64,000 bases of DNA from Tieghemostelium lacteum (taxonomy: Eukaryota; Evosea; Eumycetozoa; Dictyosteliales; Raperosteliaceae). Both the position numbers and the translations under genes were made by a program. Where the stretch lies: assembly GCA_001606155.1 (NCBI GenBank), contig LODT01000004.1, positions 806,001 through 870,000 on the forward strand, written 5' to 3'. How positions within the stretch are numbered: position 1 is the first letter of the stretch; each line of letters starts with the position of its first letter. The notes beneath the pieces are model-generated. The model made no database searches, was not told the DNA's origin, and saw nothing but the letters and a program-made list of their open reading frames with translations. Positions 44,711 through 56,684 of this stretch are shown here, in pieces.

Positions 44711-45959
44711 TTGAGTTTCTTATCAAAAACAACATCCACCCCACACCTCTATATTCCTAAACACAATTAATTTTTACTAGGGTGCATCAAGAAACAATAA
44801 CAAAATAGAGGTTTTCCACTCACCCACACACTCACACACTTTAATTTTAATATTTTTTATTTTCAATAGTGAGAATAATAATCCGTACATTATACATGAA
44901 ATTTATGATATAAATAGTTTGTTTTCTCTCTCTCCTCTCTCTTTTTTTTCAATTTAAAATAAAAAAACTATTGAGTTGATGATGATGGTGAGGGGGTGTG
45001 TATCTTTGTTGGAGAAATTTTAAAAAAAAACAAAACATCAATAAAGATGGGGGATGGTGGTGTTTTTGCTTTATAATGGATTTATATTTTTTAAAATCTA
45101 CATTTGAACAATTTAAACTATATATTAAAATTTTAATATATAAATTATTTTAATTTATTTCCCTATCAAGTATTTTTCCTTTTTATTATTCATTTTCATT
45201 TTTCCTTTTGCTGTCTTTAAAATTGTGTTCATCATCTCAAAAATTTGAAGAGGTGGACCTTATAACTTATTTATAAATCTAAATTTCCATTAGTAAATTT
45301 AATCACCATTCAATCAACATTATCAATTCACCACAATATCACTATAGAGACATTGTAGATATAGACAAACTACAATCCTAGTAACTACCCAAATTGAATA
45401 TACCACAAATAGAGAGGAGAGAGAGAAAGAGAAGGAATTTATAAATTTATAAAATTCATTCTCCACATAATCCAAAAAAAATCCTAAGTAAACATCGGGT
45501 GGCAGATCTTTGTTAAATTTATTTTTGTAAAGAACAATCATCACTTTTAAAATTTTTTTTAAAAAAAAGAATCACTTGACAGCCCACAAATCTACTTTTC
45601 CAACCACCCACAACAACAGAGTTATACACATACCATTCAATTATGAATTGTCTGTCGTGTAACTCCTCATTGTCAATTCCTTAATACCATTAATTAATTT
45701 TGTCTTTTTTGTATGTATTTTGTTCAAAGCAATATCTATAGATATTTTCATTGTAAATCTAACTTTCTTCTCTTCAAATCGAGAAAATTTAGATCAAAAA
45801 CACACAGACACTAAACCCAAAAAAAAAAAAAACTAAATCATAAAAAAAAAATCACATTTAAATAATTCTTTGGAGGTTTACATTGTTACAAAAGTCCAAT
45901 AAAATCTTTGAACTCTCTTTCGAAAGAGATTTCCTAAAGGACATCATATATCATCAAAA
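44711..45959. promoter_or_regulatory. 1.25-kb intergenic region upstream of the Q/N-rich gene
   Basis: This is the longest non-coding stretch of the window. It holds CACAC-rich and poly-T stretches and an inverted pair of CT/GA-rich runs: CTCTCTCTCCTCTCT near 44928-44943 and its complement near 45413-45430. A minus-strand ORF of 73 codons (45323-45544) spans the second run and looks non-coding. The region probably holds the leader and promoter of the downstream gene. No RNA gene is recognised. Confidence 0.4.
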
Positions 45960-46056
45960 ATGAATAAGTTCCAAGCAACAACACATCCACCACAGTCACA
46001 ATATGGATACCAAAACACTGTCATTCCGTCACAAACACCTCAAAATCTTAATCTTC

Positions 46057-46130
<74 letters not shown>

Positions 46131-46192
46131 CCAATAAATACAAATCAACAACAGAATATTTATCAACAACAACAACAACAAATGCTACAAAG

Positions 46193-46255
<63 letters not shown>

Positions 46256-46485
46256 GTTATTACAACGACAAAATAGTATGAATAATAGTAATAACATAGG
46301 AATGAATAACATTAATCCAAATATGATTAATCAAAATATGAACAATAATAGTAATACTATTAACGGAAATATGATAATCAATGGAAATATGAATAATAAT
46401 TTAAATGCAGCTCAAATTCAACAAAGACAGCAGCAACTATTACAACAGCAATTAAGTAATAATGCAATGTCCAATATGAATTTCC

Positions 46486-46548
<63 letters not shown>

Positions 46549-48083
46549 TAACAAATGGTATGAATAATATTAATACTATGAATAATATAAATAATAATAA
46601 TATTATGAGTAATGGCATGAATATTGCTAATAATAATATCAATAACAATAGTAATGCTATTAATAGTAATATAAATAATTTAAATAATATGAATACAATA
46701 ATAAATAGTAACAGTAACAATACCAATAACCCACAAGGAAAAAGTCCTAATAATGGAAGTCCAAATAATAATAATAATATACAACAACAACAACAACCAA
46801 ACAACGAATCCAACATAAATATGAATTTATTTAATTCATTTAGTAATAATGTAAACTCGGCAATTCCCACACCACCAATTTCTTCATACTCACCTCCATC
46901 CCTAAATAATCAAAACCAAGTACCAAATACCAACCAAAACACCACTAATCAACAACAACAACTACCACCACAGGCAAACAACACAAACTTAAATTCACCA
47001 ACTAATACCAATATACAAAATCCATTTTCAACACTACCAGTAAACTCTATAAACACAAACAACACCAATATCCAAAATAAATTTCAAAATAATATAAATC
47101 AACCACCTAACCAAATACCAAACAACACCAACACCACTAACACCAACAACCCAAACATCAACATTAATAACAATAACAATACACAGAACACCAATATCAA
47201 CAATAATGTGAATAATAATAATATAGTTAATGGTCCTGTTGTAAATGATATGAGTTGTACACAATTTCATTTAGACATTGGCACTAAATATAAGATTTTA
47301 GATGATCCTCAGTGGGGTGAAACTAGTAGAGCTATAAAATCTAGTATCATTGTGGTATTTGAATCGATAAAGTTGACAAAGGGTAATTTTTTAAAATCAT
47401 TTTATCAGGGTATATCATTGGCACCTGCTAATTTATATATACCAAAACTATCATTTCAACCAACATCACTCAATAACAGCGGACAAATGGGTACCTCCAC
47501 CACAACACCACTCACAAACTCAGCTACAACTACACCTTCACCAACACCCAAAAATTCAAATTTTGAAGGCATTTATAAACAATTGTATCTCATTGACCAA
47601 TCCAATATTTTTATTCACCACAAATGTGTAGATTTCTATACTCTAAAGGTATTTGGAATGCAATTGGCACCTATCTACCTTTATGAATCTTTTTTAGACA
47701 AAATTGTAAATATATTTTTTAAAGTAAATTACTTTACACCTGAAGAATATAACCAGTTAAAAGACCGACATGTCAATACTCTTCCTCCTGTACCTCTATA
47801 TACTTTGTCTATTAAAAACATCAACAACACCAACAATAACATCAACAAAAATGTAAATAATTTCGAACAACAACAACAACAACCTCAACAACAACCACAA
47901 CAACATATAAACAATAATATACCTATTGAAAATACCAATTTCAATAATAATCTAGGTGAACAACAATATGTAAATCCAAACCAAAATGTAAACTTTTTAA
48001 AACAATTTCAACAATATTCCAATAACAATATGAATAGTAACCAATTCCAATATCAAAATGACAATTCTATACGAAATCAATAA
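45960..48083 (+). CDS. Gln/Asn-rich protein with a conserved-looking core, function unknown
   Basis: Single exon, 707 residues, ATG at 45960 after a long leader. The first 420 residues are almost wholly Gln and Asn, in three CAA tracts with AAT-coded Asn stretches. Residues 425-620 have ordinary composition and could be a folded domain: CTQFHLDIGTKYKILDDPQW, SSIIVVFESIKLTKGNFLKS, YQGISLAPANLYIPKLSF, GIYKQLYLIDQSNIFIHHKC and FGMQLAPIYLYESFLDKIV. A Q/N-rich tail follows. I do not recognise the core. Q/N-rich arms of this kind are common in dictyostelid transcription and RNA regulators, but this is not evidence for such a role here. Confidence 0.7.
46057..46550. repeat. CAA microsatellites coding polyglutamine
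   Basis: Three long CAA runs (about 46057-46131, 46196-46256 and 46486-46548) separated by Asn-rich coding sequence, within the Q/N-rich gene. Confidence 0.95.
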
Positions 48084-48259
48084 AAGATGTGGAAAAATCG
48101 AGAGGAATAAGAGATATCTAGAAATATAAATAATCATCATGGTTTTCAATGATTTAAATCATTTTATAAAATTTTTTTTTTGAATTTTTTTTTTCGTCGT
48201 TTTACTGTACTTTCATTTATATTTTTATTACTGTATATAGTAGATTAGATCATCCGACA

Positions 48260-48861
48260 ATGGCAATTTTTGAAGGTGTTTTTGAAGTAAAGGAAGTAGA
48301 CCCAGATGGTAAAAAGTTTGATAGAGGTATGATAAGTAATACAGCATTTAGGTTGAGAGAGTTAGAGAGTCATTAATAATGACATTGTTTATTTTCATAC
48401 AGTATCTAGATTCATATGTAGTAGTGAAACATTTGAAATGGATTTACAGATTGATATAGCAACACACATTTTCCCATTAGGCTATGAAAAATTTACATTA
48501 GCCATTGCATCATCACTGAATCTTGATGGTTCAGTAGACACTGATTTCGATACAAATAAACCAAGTTTAGCCGATAATTATGATTATGTTATGTACGGTA
48601 AAATATTTAGATATCAAAGAGAAGGTCAATCATCTTCAAAAGTGTAATGTTATCAATTTTCATAGAACTTTATTGTGTAATTACAATAGAGAATAGAGAC
48701 TTTAGATAGAGATATTAATACAATCTATACTTTAATTACATATATTTAGTTCTATTTTTGCATCATTTGGTGGTTTATTAATGTTATTACAGGGAGATCC
48801 AAGATACTTAGAAGGTATTGAATTGGATGACAGAATATATTTGTTGATAAAAAAGATATAA
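48260..48861 (+). CDS. rpb8: RPB8 (POLR2H), shared RNA polymerase subunit
   Basis: Predicted join 48260-48326, 48403-48643 and 48750-48861, 139 residues. The introns (GTATGA...ATACAG and GTAATG...TTTAG) keep phase. The sequence matches RPB8 end to end: the start MAIFEGVFEVKEVDPDGKKF, the SRFICSSETFEMDLQIDIAT strand pair, LADNYDYVMYGKIFRY, and the C-terminus FASFGGLLMLLQGDPRYLEG with ELDDRIYLLIKK. RPB8 is an OB-fold subunit common to RNA polymerases I, II and III. The first exon is only 67 bases. Identification is firm. Confidence 0.96.
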
Positions 48862-49109
48862 TAATAAAACACTCAAAAATATATTTAAAATAGGAAAAAA
48901 CAGCTATTATTAATTTTATGTTTGTTGGGAATTCATTTAGGAAACTCTTTTAAATCAAATAAATAATGTTCCAAAGGATTCTTTTACTTTTTTTTTGGAA
49001 ATGATTCTTTAACAAATTATCAACAAACGGCTATTTTCAGTTTTCTCAAAAATTTTTGTGTTTGATTTCATTTTTAATATTTATTATAACGTAGACAATC
49101 GGATTCGCA

Positions 49110-52100
49110 ATGGATGTTTTTGGTTCAAATGGTAAAACAATTGAAAAACTCATCCCAGAACCATCAGTAGATGTTATAAAGGCAGCATTGATTGAGTTAT
49201 ACCAATCACACGACCCAAAGATAAGAGATCAGGCTCAGAATTGGTTGATTAAATTTCAAACACTACCTATTGCATGGGATTTTAGTTCAAAATTATTATT
49301 AGAGACTGATGTATGTTGTCTAGATATTAGTGATTTTATGATTTGATGATTATTAATTTGGATTGAATTTTAAATAGATTATGGAATTACAGTATTTTGG
49401 AGCATCTACATTGGAGTATAAACTTAAACATGATTGGACATCATTGCCAAAGGCAAATAAGGCAATGGTATTAGGGTCGGTTGTTAATATAGTAAAGAAT
49501 GTAAATAGATATCAGAAGCATGTAGTAACAAGAATATGTGTAGCATTGAGTATAATCACTATATACACTTATCCAGATGTTTGGAAGAATGCAATAATTG
49601 ATGTTATTCAATTGTCTTGTCAAGATATTCGATCTTTGACATTGGAGCCTGAGAAGAGACAACACAATCTATATGATTTTAACAAACTTCCTATAGTATT
49701 GGAGTTTCTCTCTGTATTACCACACGAGTTGAAATCACAAGACCTTTCAGCAAGTTATAAAGCTATATTGACAGAGATTAAGATTATAGTTGATCTTATC
49801 TACCAGTTCCTACTGAGTATACTGATATTGCCAAATGACAATTACAAAGACTTTATAAAGATGTCTTTTAAATCTCTGTCAAATTGGATTAGATATGTTC
49901 TACCTTCACCAACAATACTCAGACAACTTTTTCATTTGATGTTTCAGGTATCTTTGAATGGTGATAAGGAACTGTTAGAACCTTTGATATTGGTTTTAGA
50001 GAATAGTACTTGTCAACTAGAGAATCAGTCTCAACCCTCTAATAACACTCAAGAGACTGAAGAAGCTTTTAGATTTGCTGTAGAAACATCTCTCAAGACA
50101 TTCCCAATACAATTTAAACAGGCAATGGAGATGCAGGATATGCAGAAGGCCAAAGCCATCTTTAATCTATTTGTACAATTCCTCACTTGTAACAATCAGA
50201 ATGTATTTTGTAAAGAGATTACACAACAGCATTTAGAGGTTTTACTGTCATTTGTTCAGATTGGTGATATTGAAACTAATTCACTACTATTTCCTCTACT
50301 AGAAGAGATAAATGGTCACAAGGGATTAATAGAAGTAGGCAAACCAATACTCGAACAATTCCTATTAATAGTATTAGACAGATCTAGAGTGATATCAATG
50401 TACTCTAACCAAGACATTAACAAGGAAGATGATGAAATTAAACAATTTAGAACACTTACATGCGATGCCTATCTCTTGATTCAAAACTCTGATTTGTTCC
50501 CAAAATCTCTCTTTCACAATCACCTTTTAAAACAACTAGAACAGGCAATTCAAAATAACCTTCAGGAATGGCAATTCTACGAATCCATGTTATTTTATAT
50601 CTCATCGCTATCAGAGTGTATGGGTAATGAATTCTCAGAATTTGTACCACAGATTCTAGCAATCATTCCTAGAATTCCAGTCAAATCATTACCTTTGGTT
50701 AAAATGTCAATTAGTTTAGTTGGAAAATATCCATTCTTCCTAAAGAACAAACCAGAATATTTAGAGAAAGTTATATTTGATTTGATACCTGCATTCCAAG
50801 TACCTGATCTACTAGTTTCAGCAGGATCCTCATTTTCATCCATTTGTCTGAATAGTCATTGTGCTCAATTTTTATTCCCACATACCAACAAGATTTTAGA
50901 ACTATGCGAACCAGCGTTGAAACAACAGCAACACAACCCTGATATTATTGGTGTCTATGATGGTCTATTAAGAATTCTAAAGAATGCACCAAATCCTAAT
51001 GAGCTTAATTTACCATTCCAGAGACTGATTGGCCCTATAGTTCAGAATCTCCATCAACTAAATCAAGCTAATAACACCAAAGATAAACCATTCCTACTCA
51101 TTCAGTTGAAGATACTTAATCTTGTCAGCCAGTACATTGAATACGATGACAATGGATCTCAACAAGACCAAGAGGTAAAATATGATAAGACCCAACACCC
51201 TTTATATCTCCTACTGAAAGTATTGTTACCTATTTTTGGAAACTTAATTGTAACTTATAATACTGATGGTGAAGTTATGGATACAATAGCTGGAATCTAT
51301 CGTTGGTTTGTACTATTTTGTAAAGGTATAGCCTATGATTTCCTAGGTGAGATTCTCAACCACATTACACAGAGTTTTGTGTCATCACCATCACCCTTTT
51401 TCTTCCCACCTCTTATTGCATTTGGATCCTATTCTAAACTTTCTCCTGAATATGAACAAAGACTAGCACAAACCATATCGACTATTTCTCATATAATACT
51501 GAATATACTAAAACAAGGTGCCACATTAGTACCAGCAGTACCAGTTCCAAGTCCATTTTTGGAGGCAATTGATCCAAATTATCTCATTAATTTCTCATAC
51601 AGAGCTGATCTCAGTAAACTATATCTGCAGTTACTCTCTGTCTGCTATAAACATTTCCCACAATGTCTGGACGGTAACATTGTCCGTGCCATTGACATTT
51701 ATATTATATATAATCTACTCGATACCAAAGATATTGTTACTCTTCGATGTTGTTGGAGTTTCTTGTCAACTACTCTGACAGCAACCAAATCTGACAATGC
51801 AATTATTAAACAACAAATTGCACCACTGTTGGATGAAGCTATACAATCACATGCTGGTAAAACTTTGATTAGAAATCTATTGGTTGGTATGACATCGGTA
51901 TTGCAAATTCCACTTTTACAACACTTTGCAGATATTCCTTTGGCATTTTGTACAGCTTATCCTAAACTCTTTAGACAAGAAGCCTCTAAAATCCTTCTGG
52001 ACCCTACTTTCCCAAATGACAATGTAGCTCTAGGTGATAAACATAAATTCTTATCCGAACTCCAAAGACCAAACAATCCAATGGAATATAGATACTCTAT

Positions 52101-52143
52101 AAGAACATTCTCAGTTCTCTGTGGTAATCATCAAAGAAATTAA
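49110..52143 (+). CDS. Importin-13/transportin-3-like karyopherin
   Basis: Predicted join 49110-49310 and 49378-52143 (GTATGT...AATAG, phase 0), about 988 residues. The N-terminal Exportin-1/importin-beta-like region fits: IKAALIELYQSHDPKIRDQA, then WDFSSKLLLETDIMELQYFG and ASTLEYKLKHDW at the exon join. HEAT-like helical pairs run to the end (VVTRICVALSIITIYTYPDV; LPIVLEFLSVLPHELK; TLRCCWSFLSTTLTATKSD). Family members bind RanGTP and carry cargo such as SR proteins (TNPO3) or UBC9 and MAGO-Y14 (IPO13) through the nuclear pore. Length and sequence suit either member; IPO13 is slightly favoured, so no symbol is given. Confidence 0.87.
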
Positions 52144-52218
52144 TAAATTTTATTTATTTATTGGTGTTTTATTAAATATATATAATACAATAATAATAAT
52201 AATGTTGTTGGATATTAT

Positions 52219-53490
52219 TTACAATTCTAAATTTAAAAGTGGTTGATCTACAACACCAAAATCCTCTTGCCATTCTTTAATGGTTCTTGAAGACTGTGCT
52301 CTTTGTGCTCTCTTCATTTTGATATATTTTACAATGAACATTATAATACTTCTGAATATCTCACCTAATAAAAATAATACAACAAACCATAATACACATG
52401 ATTTTATAGCAGATTCATCAATTGTTACCGTCTGACTTCCACAACTGCCTCCATTTACAAAAGATGCGGCACCTCTTTGAAGTGAATAGAAACTATGGAA
52501 AAAAGAACCAACTTTAATCCATGGACTATAGAAATTATATTTTGGATTCTTTGTCAGTTTACTACCTACATCGTAACCAGATCCAGTGACTTGATAGAGA
52601 AATGATGTTTTCTTTTGTTTAAATAATTGAAATAGATCTTCTTCTGTAAAATAACTTGCATTTATTGGAGCACTGCTATTATAGTTTGTTACATTTTCCT
52701 TATTTAAAAGAGTCCAACCAGTTGCTTGGGTACCACCATGAAAATCATTGGCAGTGGTTATTCCAAACCCATTCTCACGAGCATACAAAAATGTTTGCAT
52801 ATCAAAATAGTAGGTATTGGCAATATCAAAATAGTCAACACCCCAACTTGCAAACTGTTGAACAGTAGGTTGACCTAAATTTGCCCAATAACTCCATGGT
52901 CTGTGATTGTAAACTACAATACCACCTTGTTGGTGTGCTTGATTGATTGCGTCTTGAATTTCTTCATCTGTTGGATCTTGTATAGGAGTTATACTCTCAT
53001 TGATTCCAATGAAATTTAAATGAACTCTACAATTACTCCATTCATATCCAACTAGAACTTTAATTTGATCATTATACTTTTCTCTAGCAATTTTCTGAGT
53101 TTCTATACCTCCACTGAGTGTATTATGGTCAGTTACAAACATTGCATTATACCCATTAGCTATATGCCACTGAATGTTTTGTTCTGGTGTAAGACTACCA
53201 TCTGAATATGTAGTATGACAATGTGAATCCAGTAATATATTATATGTAAAATTACTATCAAATGGTATTAATACCCTGGGATCATATGACCAATTGATTA
53301 CTAGTTCATAACTAGTGTAGAGTGAAGGTGGACTATTATATATCAAAACGCCTATTACAGATACCAATGTCGCTATAACAACAGTCAATATTAATCTCCT
53401 CAATGAGGGTACCAACAAAAGCCATAACCATTTTAATCTTTGTAACACCTTTTCTTTATCAGGAATCATTATCTTATTTAACACTGCCAT
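52219..53490 (-). CDS. Membrane-anchored PHP-type metal-dependent hydrolase
   Basis: Single exon, 423 residues. An N-terminal span (ILTVVIATLVSVIGVLIY, residues 34-51) precedes a PHP domain with its metal-ligand motifs: HCHTTYSDG (H90, H92, D97), FVTDHNT (D121, H122), LVGYEWS, VVYNHRPW and ANDFHGG. A second hydrophobic stretch (VLWFVVLFLLGEIFRSIIMF) and a basic tail end the protein. PHP domains hydrolyse phosphoesters in bacterial polymerases, histidinol phosphatase and RNase AM. A membrane-anchored form facing the lumen or exterior is seen in few described eukaryotic proteins; substrate is unknown. All core ligands appear present, so it should be active. Confidence 0.8.
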   Translation of the reverse strand: MAVLNKIMIPDKEKVLQRLKWLWLLLVPSLRRLILTVVIATLVSVIGVLIYNSPPSLYTSYELVINWSYDPRVLIPFDSNFTYNILLDSHCHTTYSDGSLTPEQNIQWHIANGYNAMFVTDHNTLSGGIETQKIAREKYNDQIKVLVGYEWSNCRVHLNFIGINESITPIQDPTDEEIQDAINQAHQQGGIVVYNHRPWSYWANLGQPTVQQFASWGVDYFDIANTYYFDMQTFLYARENGFGITTANDFHGGTQATGWTLLNKENVTNYNSSAPINASYFTEEDLFQLFKQKKTSFLYQVTGSGYDVGSKLTKNPKYNFYSPWIKVGSFFHSFYSLQRGAASFVNGGSCGSQTVTIDESAIKSCVLWFVVLFLLGEIFRSIIMFIVKYIKMKRAQRAQSSRTIKEWQEDFGVVDQPLLNLEL

Positions 53491-53751
53491 CTTCCTGAGA
53501 TTTTAAATGTGGGTATTTGAACTCAAATTAATTAAAAAAAAACAAAAAACCTCTAATTTTAAATTATAACTTTCAACTGGCGGTTATTAAAATCTTAATT
53601 TTAAAACAAAGATTGATTTTATATTGTTGCAGAGTTCTTGTACATTATTTATATTGATTTATTTACTATAGTTGTGTTTTTGTGATAATTCTTTTTTTGG
53701 AGGATTTTGGATTCACCAACCAAATTGAAAAATTAAATAAAATAGATATAT

Positions 53752-54624
53752 TTAATCTAATTTGAGTTCGAATTTCTCCCAACGTACACCATGTTTATCA
53801 ATTACAACAATATCAGCATAGTCACCAGTATAGATATCTCTTTCACCAGCAGATGTGATGGCATCTTTTACAAAAGAAACTACTTGATCCAAAGGTACAT
53901 CTTTTGGACCTTCTGGTAATAGTTGATTGAATTTGGCAACTTGGTTATCCAACAATGGAATAACTAATTGATTACCTGAACCTTGTGATGAATATTTAAC
54001 TTTTTCGTGAGAACCTACAGCATCATAGGTCCAAATACAACCTTCTCCTTCCTCATCTATACCAGCAATTAAATTAAAAGTATAATATGGGAAAAATCTC
54101 TTGTAATATAATGTATTTGATAAAAATTGAGCAATTGCTGGTGTGCTCATTACTTTTCCATTCTCTTTTTGATAGTGATCCAACATTACTTTTAATTTCT
54201 TTTGTAGTGCTAATGTATCAGCTTGCATACCACTAGTTGCAATAACACACTTATTTGTTCTAATTTACATAATTTATAAACTATTAGAATAACCTCTCTC
54301 TAAATTTCCATATCAATAGCATTAATAACACATACAATTGAAAAATTTTAGTATATTTTCTAGTTTGGATACCATAACCACCATCACTCATACGTGTATC
54401 ACCTGCAACTACACAATAATCTTTACCAGCTACTGATAATACTGTACTGTTATCATAATTTTAAATATTAATATCTTCATTTATAAAAAGATAGTCTATA
54501 AAAAAATGTCTTATTGACATTTCAAAACCTACCCTCCGTTATCTACATATGGTTCAAATCTACCATGATTTAATGGTTTCTCTTTATCTTGAGTTGGGAA
54601 TGGTGTTAATTTTAAAACATTCAT
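53752..54624 (-). CDS. psmB1: 20S proteasome subunit beta type 1
   Basis: Predicted exons 54624-54533, 54446-54336 and 54259-53752, about 236 residues. Both introns (GTAGGT and GTATGT donors) keep the frame. The protein fits PSMB1 throughout: FEPYVDNGGTVLSVAGKDY, VVAGDTRMSDGGYGIQTR, CVIATSGMQADTLALQKKL, YYKRFFPYYTFNLIAGIDEE, and AGERDIYTGDYADIVVID. This is a structural, non-catalytic beta subunit of the proteasome core, in cytoplasm and nucleus. The start codon pair near 54624-54620 gives the expected short N-terminus (MNVLKLTPFP). It is divergent to MRGBP with about 190 bases between starts. Confidence 0.95.
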
Positions 54625-54813
54625 TCTTTATAAAGTATATATTGAAGTTGTAATAATAAAATAAAAAATATTGAAGATCAAAAAAAAATTAATAAAAAAA
54701 AAAAAAAAAAAAAAATTAGAGTTTTTTTCATCATAGTTGTATATTTGATCAGAAATAGAGTAATCATAACGTTTTTAATTAGACTTTTTTAATTTACTGT
54801 TTTTTTTGTATCT

Positions 54814-55312
54814 ATGAATGTCAGTGAATCAAATGTTGAAGATTTAAATAATAGGAATTTGAATGTTGATAGTTCAACAACTTTTTCCACAAGTATGTCA
54901 ACTCCAAATGGAATTTCATCACCTCATAGTGGATCAGGAGACGTTGATGATGAATGGGATATCAATTCTAGAAATATTCTATTAGAATCCATTGGTAAAT
55001 TTCTACCTTTAGGTATTAATAAATATTTTTCATTGTTGAATTGTACTGTACTATTACAATCACAATTACCAAATAAATCATTTTCAACTACTCAGGTTTT
55101 TAATGAAATTAAAGAGTTTTATAATCTTGATGAATTGGTAAGTGGTCCTAAGTGGTTATTGGATTGTTTTTTCCTGCATCTATATTAATATATTGAAATT
55201 TCTAAAGGATGATGATATAATAGATGATGAATCTGTTGAAAACTTTGACCTACCTGAAGAATACAAAGATTTAATTGAAGAAAAAAAATTAAATAAAAAA
55301 TTAAAACTCTGA
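54814..55312 (+). CDS. mrgbp: MRGBP/EAF7 subunit of the NuA4/TIP60 histone acetyltransferase
   Basis: Predicted join 54814-55137 and 55208-55312 (GTAAGT...TAAAG, phase 0), 142 residues. After a Ser/Thr/Asn-rich lead of about 45 residues comes the CT20/EAF7 module: DDEWDINSRNILLESIGKFL, PLGINKYFSLLNCTVLL, STTQVFNEIKEFYNLDEL and, across the splice, VENFDLPEEYKDLIEEKK. The spacing matches MRGBP/Eaf7 (acidic Trp start, P-x-G-x-NKHF-type core, YdL-x-x-L, F-x-LP). The complex acetylates H4/H2A in transcription and repair. The family match is by motif, so confidence is good but not absolute. Confidence 0.85.
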
Positions 55313-55417
55313 TTAATTAATTAAGTTTTAAAGTCAAGATCCCATTTTACAATTTCGTTTAGTTGGTGAAAATTAGTTTTTTTTTTCAATAGTTTTACTC
55401 AGATTGAATTAAGAGAA

Positions 55418-56431
55418 ATGAATGCTTTGGAATTGATTAGAGAAACTACTGAATACGTTAGTTCACAAGCTAAATATGTATCTGTATGTGAGGAGGCATT
55501 AGAAAAAGAATGTAAATCATTTATCAGTGAATTTATAGCCAAAGGTTCAAAGAGAGAAGATTGGTCAGCAAATGATTTTCATTACTCAGATGGTACTGAA
55601 CAAACTGCAAAGTTTATATTAGTATTGGATACTTTGAATTTCTGTTTTTGGCCAGACTCTGAATTGGAATATCACCATTTAGGTAATGGTTTAAAACAAC
55701 AGATTCTCAGAGACCCACATTCATTTGATGCCGATAGATTGCAATTGGTGACTACCGATATTCTGCATTCTTGGTTTCAAAGAGAGTTACCAAATGCAAA
55801 GGAGAGATGTCGACTTTTGAATGAAATAGGTTTACAATTGCAAACTTATTTCAATGGTTCAGTTAAAGAGTTTATTGAATCTGCTAAACAATCTGCTGCA
55901 ACTTTAGTAGATTTAGTTACACGTTATTTTTGGGGTTTCAGAGACTCTTGTGTCTACAAGAACAGACAAATATTCTTTTACAAGAGAGCACAGATATTCG
56001 TGGGTGATCTCTGGGGAGCTTTCAAAGGTGAAGGACTTGGTAAATTTAATGATATTGAAAAGTTAACAATGTTTGCTGACTATAGTATGTGTACATTTCA
56101 TTATATAGGTACTATATAAAGTATTAATTCAATCCCCATTTCCAATCAATACACAGGAGTACCTCAAATTTTAGAATCATTAGGTATTATGGTTTATAAT
56201 GAGGAATTATCAGAACTAGTTAAAAATAAAAAAGAAATTGTGGTGGGATCAGAAATGGAAATTGAAATAAGAGCAGTCACTGTAAGTGTAGTTGAAAAGA
56301 TGAGAGACATTTTTAATAAAAATAATGTAAACCTCTTGGCATTGGAAGTAGATTGGATGCTATGGGGTAGAGGTGAAGCAATGTTAGATAGATTACCACC
56401 TCATCACAGAACACGTACAATATTTTATTAA
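55418..56431 (+). CDS. qng1: QNG1, queuosine 5'-phosphate N-glycosylase (queuine salvage)
   Basis: Predicted join 55418-56084 and 56157-56431 (A|GTATGT...CACAG|GA), 313 residues. The splice restores the family motif MFADYRVPQ. Other family motifs include ILVLDTLNFCFWPD, RLLNEIGLQL, the helix FFYKRAQIFVGDLWGAF and the C-terminal LLALEVDWMLWGRGEAM. The DUF2419/QNG1 family releases queuine from queuosine monophosphate so that it can be used for tRNA wobble modification; eukaryotes cannot make queuine and amoebae get it from bacterial food. The last codons overlap the start of a roughly 100-base tandem duplication in the 3' flank. Confidence 0.94.
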
Positions 56432-56614
56432 ATAAAACTAATAATGTAATACAATAATGGAATGCATAAAGTATCAAGATATTTTATTAATTAAAATAAA
56501 GATCGGAAAAGTCAGATACAATATTTAATAAATAAAACTAATATAAGGTAATACAATAATGGAATATATAAAGTATCAAGATATTTTATTTAAAATGATT
56601 GGAAAAGTTAGATA
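56419..56614. repeat. Tandem duplication of about 100 bases after QNG1
   Basis: Two diverged copies (about 56419-56518 and 56519-56614) share AATAAAACTAAT, GTAATACAATAATGGAAT, ATAAAGTATCAAGATATTTT and GGAAAAGT. The first copy starts within the last codons of QNG1; the duplication may have doubled its polyadenylation region. Confidence 0.85.
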
Positions 56615-56684
56615 TTTTGGAGAGAATTTAGGTTTTAAAGTAAATTTCAAATAATTTTGATACAATGTTGTTAGGAATAGTAAA

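Noticed and set aside
45323-45544. Minus-strand 73-codon ORF in the 1.25-kb intergenic region
   Set aside because: It crosses a GA/CT microsatellite, has no domain and no splice support. Probably chance.
46418-46870. Minus-strand Leu/Cys-rich ORF opposite the Q/N gene
   Set aside because: Antisense reading of CAA and AAT repeats gives Cys and Leu/Ile runs; not a protein.
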